Shown: positions 16,365 through 24,661 of the stretch, piece by piece
How the letters are laid out: each line of letters opens with the position of its first letter
Numbering within the stretch: position 1 is the stretch's first letter
Assembly: GCA_014239895.1 (NCBI GenBank)
Contig: JAAZXZ010000087.1
Location: 1-25,297 of the forward strand
DNA length: 25,297 nucleotides
Direction of reading: 5' to 3'
Source: Flavobacteriaceae bacterium
GTDB taxonomy: Bacteria; Bacteroidota; Bacteroidia; Flavobacteriales; Flavobacteriaceae
The notes under the pieces: model-generated
What the model saw: only the letters and a program-made list of their open reading frames with translations
Told to the model about the DNA's origin: nothing
Databases searched by the model: none
Made by a program: the position numbers and the translations under genes

Positions 16365-16832
16365 TTAAGAATCTGAACTATATGGAAGTGATGAATGATG
16401 TAAGTCGATTTTTAATTTATCATTGACCAGTTGATAGCCAAAAGTATATTCAACCTTAATTATATTGCCATTATTATCCTGAAAATAGTAATTCCCCATT
16501 GCAATTGCTCTAGTATTTTCTAGTATTAGATTATTATTTTCAAATTTAATATCCATCCAGATAGTTTTTTTTACAAAACCTTCATCTTCCTCACAAACAG
16601 AATCTTCGCCTCCTATGAAATATGATAAAGCCATTTCTTTTGTATTTCTAAATTGTTGAAATTTTGCCATAGTAGGCTTAAAAAGAACTGGGCCTATTTC
16701 AAAATAATACAACTCATCTAGAAATTCAATTGTAAGTTTTTTGCAAGCATTATTCTCCTTTATACTGCTTAGTTTAATAATTGTTTTAGCCCATTGGTTT
16801 TGAGCTTTTATAACTTGCTCTTTTGTTATCAT
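16365..16832 (-). CDS. Small NTF2/SnoaL-like protein, last gene of the Bat operon
   Basis: This 155-residue protein has no signal peptide or membrane segment and should be cytosolic. Its layout, an N-terminal helix pair followed by beta strands ending in KVEYTFGYQLVNDKLKIDLH then HSSLPYS, fits an NTF2/SnoaL-like cone fold. The conserved-looking blocks include VLFKPTMAKFQQFR, ALSYFIGG and RAIAMGNYYFQD. I recall close relatives in marine bacteria being labelled phosphoribosyl-AMP cyclohydrolase, but I see none of the HisI zinc-ligand cysteine motifs, so I do not use that name. The ATG at 16832 overlaps the batE TGA in an ATGA junction, so it is translationally coupled to the Bat genes. It converges with cvpA, with 1 bp between the stops. 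Substrate or partner is unknown. Confidence 0.72.
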   Translation of the reverse strand: MITKEQVIKAQNQWAKTIIKLSSIKENNACKKLTIEFLDELYYFEIGPVLFKPTMAKFQQFRNTKEMALSYFIGGEDSVCEEDEGFVKKTIWMDIKFENNNLILENTRAIAMGNYYFQDNNGNIIKVEYTFGYQLVNDKLKIDLHHSSLPYSSDS

Positions 16833-17593
16833 AATATTTTTACATCAATTAATTGTATATATCCAACTTGACCATTTACCAATCGAATTTTAATCCAATT
16901 ATTATAGTTTTCCAAGACCTGTATTTTAGTTCCTTCATGTAGCATAAATAAAGTTTCTGACCTATAATTTGGTTCCGTTTTTAAGTCAGTTTCATAAGAA
17001 TAAATTACAGCATATTCATTATTGATATAGTTATTATATCCTTTATTTCCATTTATTAATGAGACTAACATAAATATAGATGATATGCATAAAAGAACAA
17101 ATGTTAATCTTTTTACCCTACTGCTATTGGCAAAGTAGTAAGATAAAAATAATGCTACGATTAAAAAACTAAAAAATATAGAAATGTACCCCCATGTTTC
17201 AAAATAAAAAATATTTGATACCCTATTTAATATTGATTCTATTAAAGGAATAGTAATTGGATCTATTTCATCAACTAGTGTTTTATTAATTAATTCTAAA
17301 TTATCTATTATCTCTCTATCATTTGGATTTAATTGAAGGGCTTTTTCATAGTAATAAACTGAAGAAGCTATACTGTCTAGCCTATAATAAGCATTGCCTA
17401 AGTTATAATATAATTCAGCAGAGTGAAAATCATTTTTAATTATCTCTTTATAATTATTAATAGCCTCAATATAGCTGCCTTTATTATATAATTCATTGGC
17501 TTGAGAAAAGATATTCTCAACATTTATCTGAGCAGATAAAATAGAAGGAGAAACCATCCAAATAATATTTATAGCAAATATAATTTTCTTCAT
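16829..17593 (-). CDS. batE: BatE: TPR protein with SH3-like domain
   Basis: BatE is a membrane-anchored TPR protein of the Bat (aerotolerance) cluster. The 254-residue product has a signal peptide (MKKIIFAINIIWMV, ending SILSAQ at residue 22). Two to three TPR units lie at about 24-100 (SQANELYNKGSYIEAINNYK, AELYYNLGNAYYRL, YYEKALQLNPND). Two membrane helices follow at about 134-154 and 163-181, and a C-terminal bacterial SH3-like domain spans 192-254 (YSYETDLKTEPNYRSETLF, GTKIQVLENYNNWIKIRL). I choose ATG 17593, one base after the batD stop (TAA-A-ATG), because it begins exactly at the MKK of the signal peptide; ATG 17608 and a TTG at 17614 are alternatives. Its stop overlaps the next gene's start. 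Confidence 0.86.
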   Translation of the reverse strand: MKKIIFAINIIWMVSPSILSAQINVENIFSQANELYNKGSYIEAINNYKEIIKNDFHSAELYYNLGNAYYRLDSIASSVYYYEKALQLNPNDREIIDNLELINKTLVDEIDPITIPLIESILNRVSNIFYFETWGYISIFFSFLIVALFLSYYFANSSRVKRLTFVLLCISSIFMLVSLINGNKGYNNYINNEYAVIYSYETDLKTEPNYRSETLFMLHEGTKIQVLENYNNWIKIRLVNGQVGYIQLIDVKIL

Positions 17594-17594
17594 T

Positions 17595-19358
17595 TTATTG
17601 AATTTCATTATCAATTAATGATATTAACTCTAAAGCTCTCTTATAATCCTTATCCATATCAACATAATCAAAAGGAGTGTATCTAGCCATTTGACAATTA
17701 TTGAATATGTCATCTAATAAATCTATTGTTTTTAAACTTACTGATTTTTTCAATAAAGACTCTCTTATTTTCTTTGCATTATATTGACTATTATCAAACA
17801 GCAAAATTGATTTTAAATAATTCATTAAAGCCTTATCTAAAGCCTCATAAAATTTATTTTTATTTTCAATATTTTTCTTAGCATCTAATAAATATTTTTT
17901 TCCTAATTTTTTTGCATTATTAGCCCTAATCCAATTTTTATCATTTTTATTTTTATTTAAAAATATTTTTATTAATAAAACAACAATTAGGATGGCAAAT
18001 GGAGTTAAGAGGATTATCCAAAACAATGAAGAAGAGAAAAAGATTTCTTGATTGATTTTTTGAAATTTTGTCTTTTTCTTGAAGGATAAATTTCCATATT
18101 CTACTAAGCCTAACTTGTTTGAATTTCTGTTGTCAATATTGTTTTCTTTTCTAACATTATTAATAATAGCTCCTTTTACATTAATATAATTTAGTACAGA
18201 AGTTTGTGTTTTATATTTAGAATCTTTTGGATCAAAATAATTAAATGAAATCTTAGGAATTGAATATTTCCCAGGAGATGATGGTACAATTGTATATTGA
18301 TCTTTAATACTTCCTCTAATTCCCTTAAAATTAGTAACTAATTTCTCTAATCTTTCCGGTTCATATACTTCTAAAGACTGAGGCAAGTTAATTGAAGGGA
18401 AACTAAATAAATTAAAATTCCCATTGCCTTTAATTTCAAGGTTTAGCTGAAATGCTTCAGAAAGTAATAGTTCTTTTTTTGAAGTAGTCACTAATAAATC
18501 AAATTTTCCTACAGCACCTGAGAAATTATTTGGCCTACCTATATCAGGTAATGGTTTGACATTGATTTTTAATTTCCCCGCAGAAACTGTTTTGTTTACA
18601 GTATTGTTTAAAATTTGTCCAAAGAAATCTCTTCTATTGCTAGGAGTCTGAACTGTAATATCTAATACAAGTGGCTCAATAGATAGCTCTCCTATTTTTT
18701 GAGGGTATAGTACTGTTTTACGTAATATAACATATCTATATGGTTCTCCCTTATATGTTCCGTTTTCTACCGTTAAATTTTTAATATTAATATTCTTACT
18801 CCAAAAATCTGCATATCTAGGAGCATCTAATTCTCTCCAATTATTAACACCAGTATCCTGAGATACATATAATTTATATACAATTGATACAGGTTCATTT
18901 AAATATGGATTCGTTTTTGAAACTTCAGCAACTAAGTGTATGTTTTTATCTGCGACATATGATGGGTCATTTGGATTTACTGGCTTATCAACTGCAGTTG
19001 TCACGACTACATTAAGAGTCATGGTTTTATATGTTTCGCCATCAACTTCAACAGAGGCCTGGCCAATTTTAAAGTTTCCTTTTTTTATAGGAGATAAAAA
19101 ATATGTATATGTCTTAGAGTATGATCTCTTGCCATTAATCCACGAATTTTTTATTGACTGACTTGGTCCGGCTACAATTCTAAAATTTTCAAATTCTGGG
19201 GGTGTAAAATTATCCCCATCCTTATCTATTATAAAATCAACCCTAACTCTTTCATTAATACCTAGTGAGCTTTTACTTAAATTTGCCCTAAAATTAACTT
19301 GAGCTGATAATATGCAGCTAAAAAGTCCAAAAAATATAACTAATAAAATATTTCTCAT
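17595..19358 (-). CDS. batD: BatD: large envelope-domain protein with C-terminal membrane anchor
   Basis: BatD proteins carry long beta-sandwich repeats outside the cytoplasm and are thought to be scaffolds for the Bat complex. The 587-residue product has a signal peptide (MRNILLVIFFGLFSCILSAQ). It is followed by BatD (DUF-type) domains: ISPLKKG-like FLSPIKKGNFKIGQASVEVD near 88-107, VYKLYVSQDTGVNNW near 160-174, KTVLYPQKIGELSIEPL near 214-230, and FDLLVTTSKKELLLSEAFQL near 286-305. A membrane helix lies at about 444-467, then a lysine-rich cytosolic tail of about 120 residues. The ATG at 19358 shares its A with the TAA of batC (TAATG); a TTG at 19364 is less likely. Together with batC and batE it forms the TPR/scaffold half of the cluster. 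Confidence 0.9.
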   Translation of the reverse strand: MRNILLVIFFGLFSCILSAQVNFRANLSKSSLGINERVRVDFIIDKDGDNFTPPEFENFRIVAGPSQSIKNSWINGKRSYSKTYTYFLSPIKKGNFKIGQASVEVDGETYKTMTLNVVVTTAVDKPVNPNDPSYVADKNIHLVAEVSKTNPYLNEPVSIVYKLYVSQDTGVNNWRELDAPRYADFWSKNINIKNLTVENGTYKGEPYRYVILRKTVLYPQKIGELSIEPLVLDITVQTPSNRRDFFGQILNNTVNKTVSAGKLKINVKPLPDIGRPNNFSGAVGKFDLLVTTSKKELLLSEAFQLNLEIKGNGNFNLFSFPSINLPQSLEVYEPERLEKLVTNFKGIRGSIKDQYTIVPSSPGKYSIPKISFNYFDPKDSKYKTQTSVLNYINVKGAIINNVRKENNIDNRNSNKLGLVEYGNLSFKKKTKFQKINQEIFFSSSLFWIILLTPFAILIVVLLIKIFLNKNKNDKNWIRANNAKKLGKKYLLDAKKNIENKNKFYEALDKALMNYLKSILLFDNSQYNAKKIRESLLKKSVSLKTIDLLDDIFNNCQMARYTPFDYVDMDKDYKRALELISLIDNEIQ

Positions 19359-20107
19359 TACCAATCTTTTTCAGTTACAATCTTAACCCCTTTTTGTTTC
19401 TTTTCATTAATTTTTGCCTGAACCTTATTTTCTTCATTATTCATTGCTTTCAACAAATTCTTAATTTGCTCAGGAGATAATTTGGCTGATCCTCTATCCT
19501 TTGACGGATTATTCTTTTTATCCTTTTGCTCATTCTTATTGTCATTTTTTTGATCCTGCTTGTCATCTTTTTGCTGATCATCTTTCTTATCATCTTTTTG
19601 CTGATCATCTTTCTTATCATCTTTTTGCTGATCATCTTTCTTATCATCTTTCTTATCATTATTCTTATTTTGCTCATCAGCACAAAGCTTTGCTAAAGAT
19701 AAGTTATATCTCGTTTCATCATCATCTGGGTTATTTCTTAAGGCATTCTTATACGCTTCTAAAGCTTCTTTACAAAGATCTTTCTTCATTAAAATATTAC
19801 CAATATTATGATTAATTCTATGTTTTTCATTATTAGACTTTGCATTTTTTAATGCTTCCACTTGTCTTATTAATGCCTCATCATACAATTCTTCTTCATA
19901 ATATTTGTTTGATAAGTTATAGGGCGCTTTTATATTGGAAGAATTAATTGATATTGCCTTCCTATAGCTATTTTCCGCCAAAAGAAAATCCTTGTCATAA
20001 TTTATATTACCATCATATAAGTGTTTATTATAAGATTCATCCTGACCAAATAAATTAATGGAAAAGAAAAATATAATTATAATATGTATATGTTTATGAA
20101 ATACCAT
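19358..20107 (-). CDS. batC: BatC: TPR protein with acidic-basic KDDQQ repeat
   Basis: BatC is the TPR partner of BatB in Bat clusters. The 249-residue product has a signal peptide (MVFHKHIHIIIIFFFSINLF, cleavage near GQD). TPR units span about 30-145 (AENSYRKAISINSSNIKAPY, LYDEALIRQVEALKNAK, CKEALEAYKNALRNNPDDDE, TRYNLSLAKL). A highly charged low-complexity region follows at about 146-205, with perfect KDDQQ repeats. The C-terminal segment LSPEQIKNLLKAMNNEENKV at 210-229 is the typical BatC ending, where the family often has QLLEAIEQEEKK. The gene starts 7 bp after batB and joins batD through a TAATG overlap. The repeat region is unstructured in appearance and may vary in length between strains. 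Confidence 0.88.
   Translation of the reverse strand: MVFHKHIHIIIIFFFSINLFGQDESYNKHLYDGNINYDKDFLLAENSYRKAISINSSNIKAPYNLSNKYYEEELYDEALIRQVEALKNAKSNNEKHRINHNIGNILMKKDLCKEALEAYKNALRNNPDDDETRYNLSLAKLCADEQNKNNDKKDDKKDDQQKDDKKDDQQKDDKKDDQQKDDKQDQKNDNKNEQKDKKNNPSKDRGSAKLSPEQIKNLLKAMNNEENKVQAKINEKKQKGVKIVTEKDW
19563..19655. repeat. 27-bp tandem repeat, three full copies plus a partial, inside batC
   Basis: Three identical head-to-tail 27-bp units occupy 19563-19589, 19590-19616 and 19617-19643, followed by a 12-bp partial unit (19644-19655) identical to the unit's 3' end. The unit is in frame, so it encodes a nine-residue repeat of KDDQQKDDK type at about residues 152-182 of BatC. Perfect identity at the DNA level suggests recent slippage expansion. 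There are no spacers, so it is not a CRISPR array. Confidence 0.93.
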
Positions 20108-20114
20108 TCAAATA

Positions 20115-21149
20115 TTAATTTTCATTAAATAAATTTAATTTTTTTAACCAAAATGTTTTAGTATCAAATAAAAAAACTTCAATAAAAAGAAATAAAAGTC
20201 CTATAGCTAAAAACCATTGGAATTGGTCCTTATATTCAGAGAACTTTTTAGATTCAAATTCCTTTTTATCAGTTTGATTTAAAATATTCTTAATTCTATC
20301 TATTACAAATTTTGTGTCTAATCCTTCAATATATTCACCATTTGTTTCCTCAGCAATATTGGTTAAAACTTCCTTGTTTAACTTAGTTATAACTACTTCT
20401 CCTTTACTGTCCTTTTTATAGCTCTGTACAATTCCATTCTTTTTTATTGGAATTGGAACGCCTTTGTCCATTCCTACTCCAATGGTGTAAATAGTAATTC
20501 CCTTTTCTGCTGCTATTTTTGCCATATCTACTGATATATCATTATGATCCTCTCCATCAGAAATAATTATTAAAATTCTTTCAATTTTGTTTTCATCATC
20601 AAAATATGTTGTAGCTAATTGTATTGCTTCATCTATAGCAGTTCCTTGAGATGATATCATGTCAGTATTCATGTTTTGCAAAAACATTTTTCCTGAAGAA
20701 TAGTCTGTTGTAATAGGTAATTGTGGGAATGCCTTTCCAGCATATGCCACAATTCCAATTCTATCTCCACTTAAAGTGTTTATAATTTGATTAACTAGCT
20801 GCTTAGATTTCTCTAATCTATTTGGAGCTACATCTTCAGCCAACATACTTCTTGAAACATCAATTGCAAATACAATATCAACTCCAAATCTTTTAAAAGT
20901 CTCCATTTTAGTTCCTATTTGAGGGTTAATCATAGCCAATACAAGAAAAATTAAAGAAAAGAGAATCATGAAAATTCTTAGGTAGGGTTTAAATAATGAA
21001 ATATCTGGACTAAGCTTTAATATAATCTCATTTGATGCAAATCTATTTTGAATTTTTGATTTCCAAACTCTATCAATAGCAAATAGAATCACTACAAATA
21101 TTGGGATAATCCCAAGCCACAACCATGATATTTCTTCTATTTGATACAT
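20115..21149 (-). CDS. batB: BatB: VWA-domain membrane protein
   Basis: BatB is one of two membrane-anchored von Willebrand A proteins in the Bat cluster. The 344-residue product has N-terminal hydrophobic helices at about 9-25 and 57-76, the VWA domain at about 90-290, and a C-terminal helix near 310-330. The metal-ion-dependent adhesion site is intact: DVSRS at 97-101, Thr170 in SQGTAIDEA and Asp198 in IIISDGEDHND. RPNR-type VAPNRLEKSK and AYAGKAFPQLPITTDY are typical of the Bat subfamily. The ATG at 21149 shares its A with the batA stop (TAATG). The intact MIDAS suggests ligand or partner binding through a divalent metal. Confidence 0.93.
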   Translation of the reverse strand: MYQIEEISWLWLGIIPIFVVILFAIDRVWKSKIQNRFASNEIILKLSPDISLFKPYLRIFMILFSLIFLVLAMINPQIGTKMETFKRFGVDIVFAIDVSRSMLAEDVAPNRLEKSKQLVNQIINTLSGDRIGIVAYAGKAFPQLPITTDYSSGKMFLQNMNTDMISSQGTAIDEAIQLATTYFDDENKIERILIIISDGEDHNDISVDMAKIAAEKGITIYTIGVGMDKGVPIPIKKNGIVQSYKKDSKGEVVITKLNKEVLTNIAEETNGEYIEGLDTKFVIDRIKNILNQTDKKEFESKKFSEYKDQFQWFLAIGLLFLFIEVFLFDTKTFWLKKLNLFNEN

Positions 21150-22153
21150 TATATAAAACTTCTAAACAAAGTAAATTTTAAAATCATTTCCAATCCAATT
21201 AACATTAGTGCAGGTAAAAGAAAAAGTCTATATTTTTCCTGAACATTATAATATTTAAATTCTTCAATATCTGACCTTTCAAGCTTATCAATATCGTCAT
21301 ATATCTCTTTTAATTTACTATTATTCGTTGCTCTAAAATATTTTCCTCCAGTCATATCTGCAATTTCATTTAAAAGCTTTTCATCTATTTCAACTTTAAC
21401 ATTTGCGTAATTGAATTTTCCTCTTGAATCAATTCCTATAGGAGATAATGCCATCCCATTAGTCCCCAATCCAATTGTATATATTTTAATTCCAAATTCA
21501 TTAGCAAGTTCCGCAGCAGTTAAAGGATCTATAAATCCAGTATTATTTACCCCATCTGTTAATAAAATGACTACTTTGCTTATAGCTTTGCTGTCTTTTA
21601 TCCTATTTACAGAAGTTGCTAACCCCATCCCTATAGCAGTACCACCTTCAATAATTGTGTTATATTCTATTTCCTTTAATGATCTCAAAATAATTGACTT
21701 ATCACTAGTTATTGGAGTCTTTGTATAACTCTCGCCTGCATATTCAACAAGTCCTATTCTATCAGTTACTCTGCTTTTAATAAAATTCGAGGCAACATCT
21801 TTTAATGCTTCTAATCTGTTTGGTCTTAAATCCTTTGCTAGCATGCTTGCTGAAACATCAATCGCCATAATAATGTCTATCCCTCGATTATTTTTAACTC
21901 TTGTAGAGATGTCTATAACCTGGGGTCTTGCTAATGCAATAATAAGTAGCGTTAAAGCAATCATTCTAAATATTCTAAGAATTGGCTCAATCATTGTAAT
22001 AAATGATTTTGATTCTGAGAATGCTGCTGAATTAGAAAAATTCAACATATTAGATTTGTACTTTCCTGTATAAGAATACCATAAAACCAATAATGGTATG
22101 ACTGCCAATAACCATAAAAATTCGATATTTAAAAATTCCATTTTTAAAATCAT
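21149..22153 (-). CDS. batA: BatA: VWA-domain membrane protein
   Basis: BatA is the partner VWA protein of BatB. The 334-residue product has helices near 10-28 and 57-76, the VWA domain at about 90-290, and a C-terminal membrane helix (RLFLLPALMLIGLEMILKF). The MIDAS residues are present: DVSASM with Asp99, Ser101 and Ser103, Thr172 in EGGTAIGMGLATSV, and Asp200 in VVILLTDGVNNTG. LRPNRLEALKDVAS and EYAGESYTKTPITSD are Bat-specific segments. The ATG at 22153 overlaps the TGA of the upstream BatD-like gene (ATGA); a second ATG at 22141 is possible but lacks this overlap. BatA and BatB are paralogues side by side. Confidence 0.93.
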   Translation of the reverse strand: MILKMEFLNIEFLWLLAVIPLLVLWYSYTGKYKSNMLNFSNSAAFSESKSFITMIEPILRIFRMIALTLLIIALARPQVIDISTRVKNNRGIDIIMAIDVSASMLAKDLRPNRLEALKDVASNFIKSRVTDRIGLVEYAGESYTKTPITSDKSIILRSLKEIEYNTIIEGGTAIGMGLATSVNRIKDSKAISKVVILLTDGVNNTGFIDPLTAAELANEFGIKIYTIGLGTNGMALSPIGIDSRGKFNYANVKVEIDEKLLNEIADMTGGKYFRATNNSKLKEIYDDIDKLERSDIEEFKYYNVQEKYRLFLLPALMLIGLEMILKFTLFRSFI

Positions 22154-23763
22154 TGTTGTTGATTTTTAATTAGTTCAACTGAAGAAATAACATTATCTGT
22201 GATTTCATTTAAATAAATGTCATCTTCATGAATGATAATTAATTGTTTAAATTCATTTTCTGTAAAAAACCCTAATATTGAATATTTACCACTTATTATT
22301 TTACCACTATTAGGATCTATAAAATCTGCTGAGCCATATACTTTAATGCCCTCTGCTTCATTAGCAGTGGTAAAATTTTCATACTTTACTACAATGTTAC
22401 TTAAACCCTTATCTTCAATTATATCCAGAGTATAATCGATATATTTCTGAAAATCTTCTGGCTTAATCTTATCATTGAATCGTGTATTTGAAACATAAAT
22501 TTGCATTGAATTATCATTATTATAAAATGCAAATTCAGATATATTATTAGAGTTTAAATATGTAAAATTAAGATCTAACAATTTTCTTGTTAAAACTTCT
22601 GGTGTTTCAATAGTAATGCCAGGGGCGCCATATTCAGTAGTAACCCAATTTTTTGTTTCTAATAAAATTAAATTATCATTTCTAAGTATAGAATCCTTAA
22701 CATATGTAAAACCAAATAAAACACTTGCAATTAAAACACAAGAAATCAGAAGACTTGTAAATACTATAATAGCTTTTTTAATGTTTTTATTCCTTTCCTG
22801 TTTTAATAATTTTTGATGAAATTCGTAGTCTTTCTTTAATTCCTCTATTGTAGATTCTGGAAGAATATTGTTAATCTCATCTATTGTAATATTAATCACT
22901 TCAGTATCTTTTTTTGCTATATCCTCATCTGGGTAATGTTTTGCAAATTTTACCAAATCTGCTGTTTGTAAAACCTGATGCAAATTATTCAATGTTGATG
23001 AAGTTAAGTTTAGTTCACCGCTTGATTTAATTCTTTTTAACTCAAATAACAACTCATTTGTTGTGCTTTCCAGTGAATGATCAAAAACTTTAATTTCTAA
23101 AAAATTCCTAATAATAAAACTTAATTTGGAATAATATTCCTTTGCATTTTGAACAGCAGTATAATCAGATTTAGCTATTAAATTAATTTCATCCTTAGCT
23201 TTTTGATAAGGAGATTTTTCATATTTAAACTTCTTGTTTTTAAATATTTTATTTCTATTGATATATATAAAAACACTAATTAAAAGAAGTGTCAAATAAG
23301 ATATGTACCGAAAATAATTATGTTCTTTATTTGTACTAAAAATTGGTTTTATATCATATAGCCTTTGCTTAGATGTATCAACCGTCACAAGTTTAACTTC
23401 AATCTTTTTAGAATTTGAATATAATGTAGTGTCTCCAAAAACAACTTTTTGTTTTGGCAATATATAGTTCCCTGCATCAAAATTAGTTAAGGCATATTTT
23501 TTTGAAATTATATATTTTTCATTAGATGTTATTGTGTCTGAATCATAAGTTTTCAAAACTTCCATTGGAATAAAACTTTTTGATTCAGGAAATTTAATTA
23601 GGTTCAAAGTATCTGAATGTACCTCTAGTTTATATGTTATTTCTTCACCAATAAAAATACTAGTACTATCAATTGAAGTCACAAGTTCCTGAGATATCAT
23701 TGATGTTGTAATGCATATCAATGCAGCTATTAATGTCGATTTTCTGAAATTATTACTAATCAT
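22150..23763 (-). CDS. BatD-like two-membrane-helix envelope protein of the Bat operon
   Basis: This 537-residue protein has a signal peptide (about 1-25, ending SMISQ) and a beta-rich envelope domain at about 26-145 resembling the BatD N-terminus (DSTSIFIGEEITYKLEVHSD, TNFDAGNYILPKQKVVFGD). A first membrane helix lies at about 152-168. A cytosolic helical stretch follows at about 175-328 (LSFIIRNFLEIKVFDHSLES, with similarity to the cytosolic part of DUF4381-type proteins). A second helix is at about 331-352, and an extracytoplasmic C-terminal domain occupies about 360-537. A protein in this position is usual between the DUF58 gene and batA in flavobacteria, but I know no name or activity for the C-terminal domain. 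It starts 6 bp after the DUF58 gene and overlaps batA by 4 bp (ATGA). Confidence 0.78.
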   Translation of the reverse strand: MISNNFRKSTLIAALICITTSMISQELVTSIDSTSIFIGEEITYKLEVHSDTLNLIKFPESKSFIPMEVLKTYDSDTITSNEKYIISKKYALTNFDAGNYILPKQKVVFGDTTLYSNSKKIEVKLVTVDTSKQRLYDIKPIFSTNKEHNYFRYISYLTLLLISVFIYINRNKIFKNKKFKYEKSPYQKAKDEINLIAKSDYTAVQNAKEYYSKLSFIIRNFLEIKVFDHSLESTTNELLFELKRIKSSGELNLTSSTLNNLHQVLQTADLVKFAKHYPDEDIAKKDTEVINITIDEINNILPESTIEELKKDYEFHQKLLKQERNKNIKKAIIVFTSLLISCVLIASVLFGFTYVKDSILRNDNLILLETKNWVTTEYGAPGITIETPEVLTRKLLDLNFTYLNSNNISEFAFYNNDNSMQIYVSNTRFNDKIKPEDFQKYIDYTLDIIEDKGLSNIVVKYENFTTANEAEGIKVYGSADFIDPNSGKIISGKYSILGFFTENEFKQLIIIHEDDIYLNEITDNVISSVELIKNQQQ

Positions 23764-23769
23764 TTAAAC

Positions 23770-24633
23770 CTATCTATTTCTAAAATATCTTAATAATTTT
23801 TTTTGATAACTATCTTCAGTAGAACACTCAATAATGCCTGCGCCAGCCTTTTTGAAATTCTCTCCAAACAATTGTATTCTATTTTGATAATACTTTTCAT
23901 AATTTTTCCTAACCTTTTTTGAGCCAGTATATACCAGTTTCATTTTATTTTCCTCATTGTCCATTAGTTGAACTAATCCTAAATTAGGTATTGTAATCTC
24001 ACTTTTATCATATACTCTAATCCCTGTAATATCATGTTTAGATGAAATAATTCGAAGTGAATTAGAATAATCTTCTGAAATAAAATCAGATATTAAAAAA
24101 ACAATAGCACGATTGTTTAAAATATTAGATAAAAATTGAAGGGGTACATTTATATCAGTTTTTTGATTGACAGGTTTAAATTCAATTAATTCTCTTATAA
24201 TTCTTAATATATGAGTCTTTCCTTTCTTAGGAGGAATATATAATTCAACCTGATCAGTAAATAAAATTAATCCAACTTTATCATTATTTTGATTGGCAGA
24301 AAAAGCTAATGTCGCTGCTATTTCTGTTAAATATTCATTTTTAAAAGTCGAGGAAGTTCCATAAAATTCTGAACCAGAAATATCAACAATTAACATCATT
24401 GTTAACTCTCTCTCTTCTTCAAAAACTTTTACAAAGGGCTCGTTGTATCTAGCTGTTACATTCCAATCAATAGTTCTAATATCATCTCCTATTTGATATT
24501 GCCTTACTTCACTAAAGGTCATTCCTCTCCCTTTAAAAGTAGAATGATATTCTCCTCCGAAAATATGATCAGATAATTTTCTTGTTTTTATCTCAATCTT
24601 ACGAACCTTTTTAAGTAGCTCCTTAGTATTCAT
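23770..24633 (-). CDS. DUF58 (VWA-like) protein of the MoxR-Bat cluster
   Basis: DUF58 proteins are cytosolic VWA-like proteins almost always found beside MoxR ATPases, probably as substrate or adaptor. The 287-residue product has the hallmark block FKGRGMTFSEVRQYQIGDD then IRTIDWNVTARYNEPFVKVF (about 33-71). It continues with the VWA-like MIDAS segment LIVDISGSEFYG (Asp84, Ser86, Ser88), VGLILFTDQVELYIPPKKG and VFLISDFISEDY. There is no signal peptide or membrane segment. The ATG at 24633 is 28 bp after the moxR stop, and the gene runs 6 bp short of the BatD-like gene. The assignment is secure; the molecular role is inferred from the family. Confidence 0.94.
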   Translation of the reverse strand: MNTKELLKKVRKIEIKTRKLSDHIFGGEYHSTFKGRGMTFSEVRQYQIGDDIRTIDWNVTARYNEPFVKVFEEERELTMMLIVDISGSEFYGTSSTFKNEYLTEIAATLAFSANQNNDKVGLILFTDQVELYIPPKKGKTHILRIIRELIEFKPVNQKTDINVPLQFLSNILNNRAIVFLISDFISEDYSNSLRIISSKHDITGIRVYDKSEITIPNLGLVQLMDNEENKMKLVYTGSKKVRKNYEKYYQNRIQLFGENFKKAGAGIIECSTEDSYQKKLLRYFRNR

Positions 24634-24661
24634 TAGAAATTTTTATGAATTAATAAATTCA

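Noticed and set aside
16365..16832. Annotation as phosphoribosyl-AMP cyclohydrolase (HisI)
   Set aside because: The zinc-binding cysteine motifs of HisI are absent, and no histidine genes are nearby; the fold looks NTF2-like.
19563..19655. Possible CRISPR-like direct repeats
   Set aside because: Units are contiguous with no spacers and are in frame with batC; no cas genes nearby.
19501..19815. A 104-codon open frame on the plus strand opposite batC, rich in repeated HLFADHLSY
   Set aside because: It is antisense to the KDDQQ repeat and TPR region of a well-supported gene; its repetitiveness simply mirrors the 27-bp repeat.
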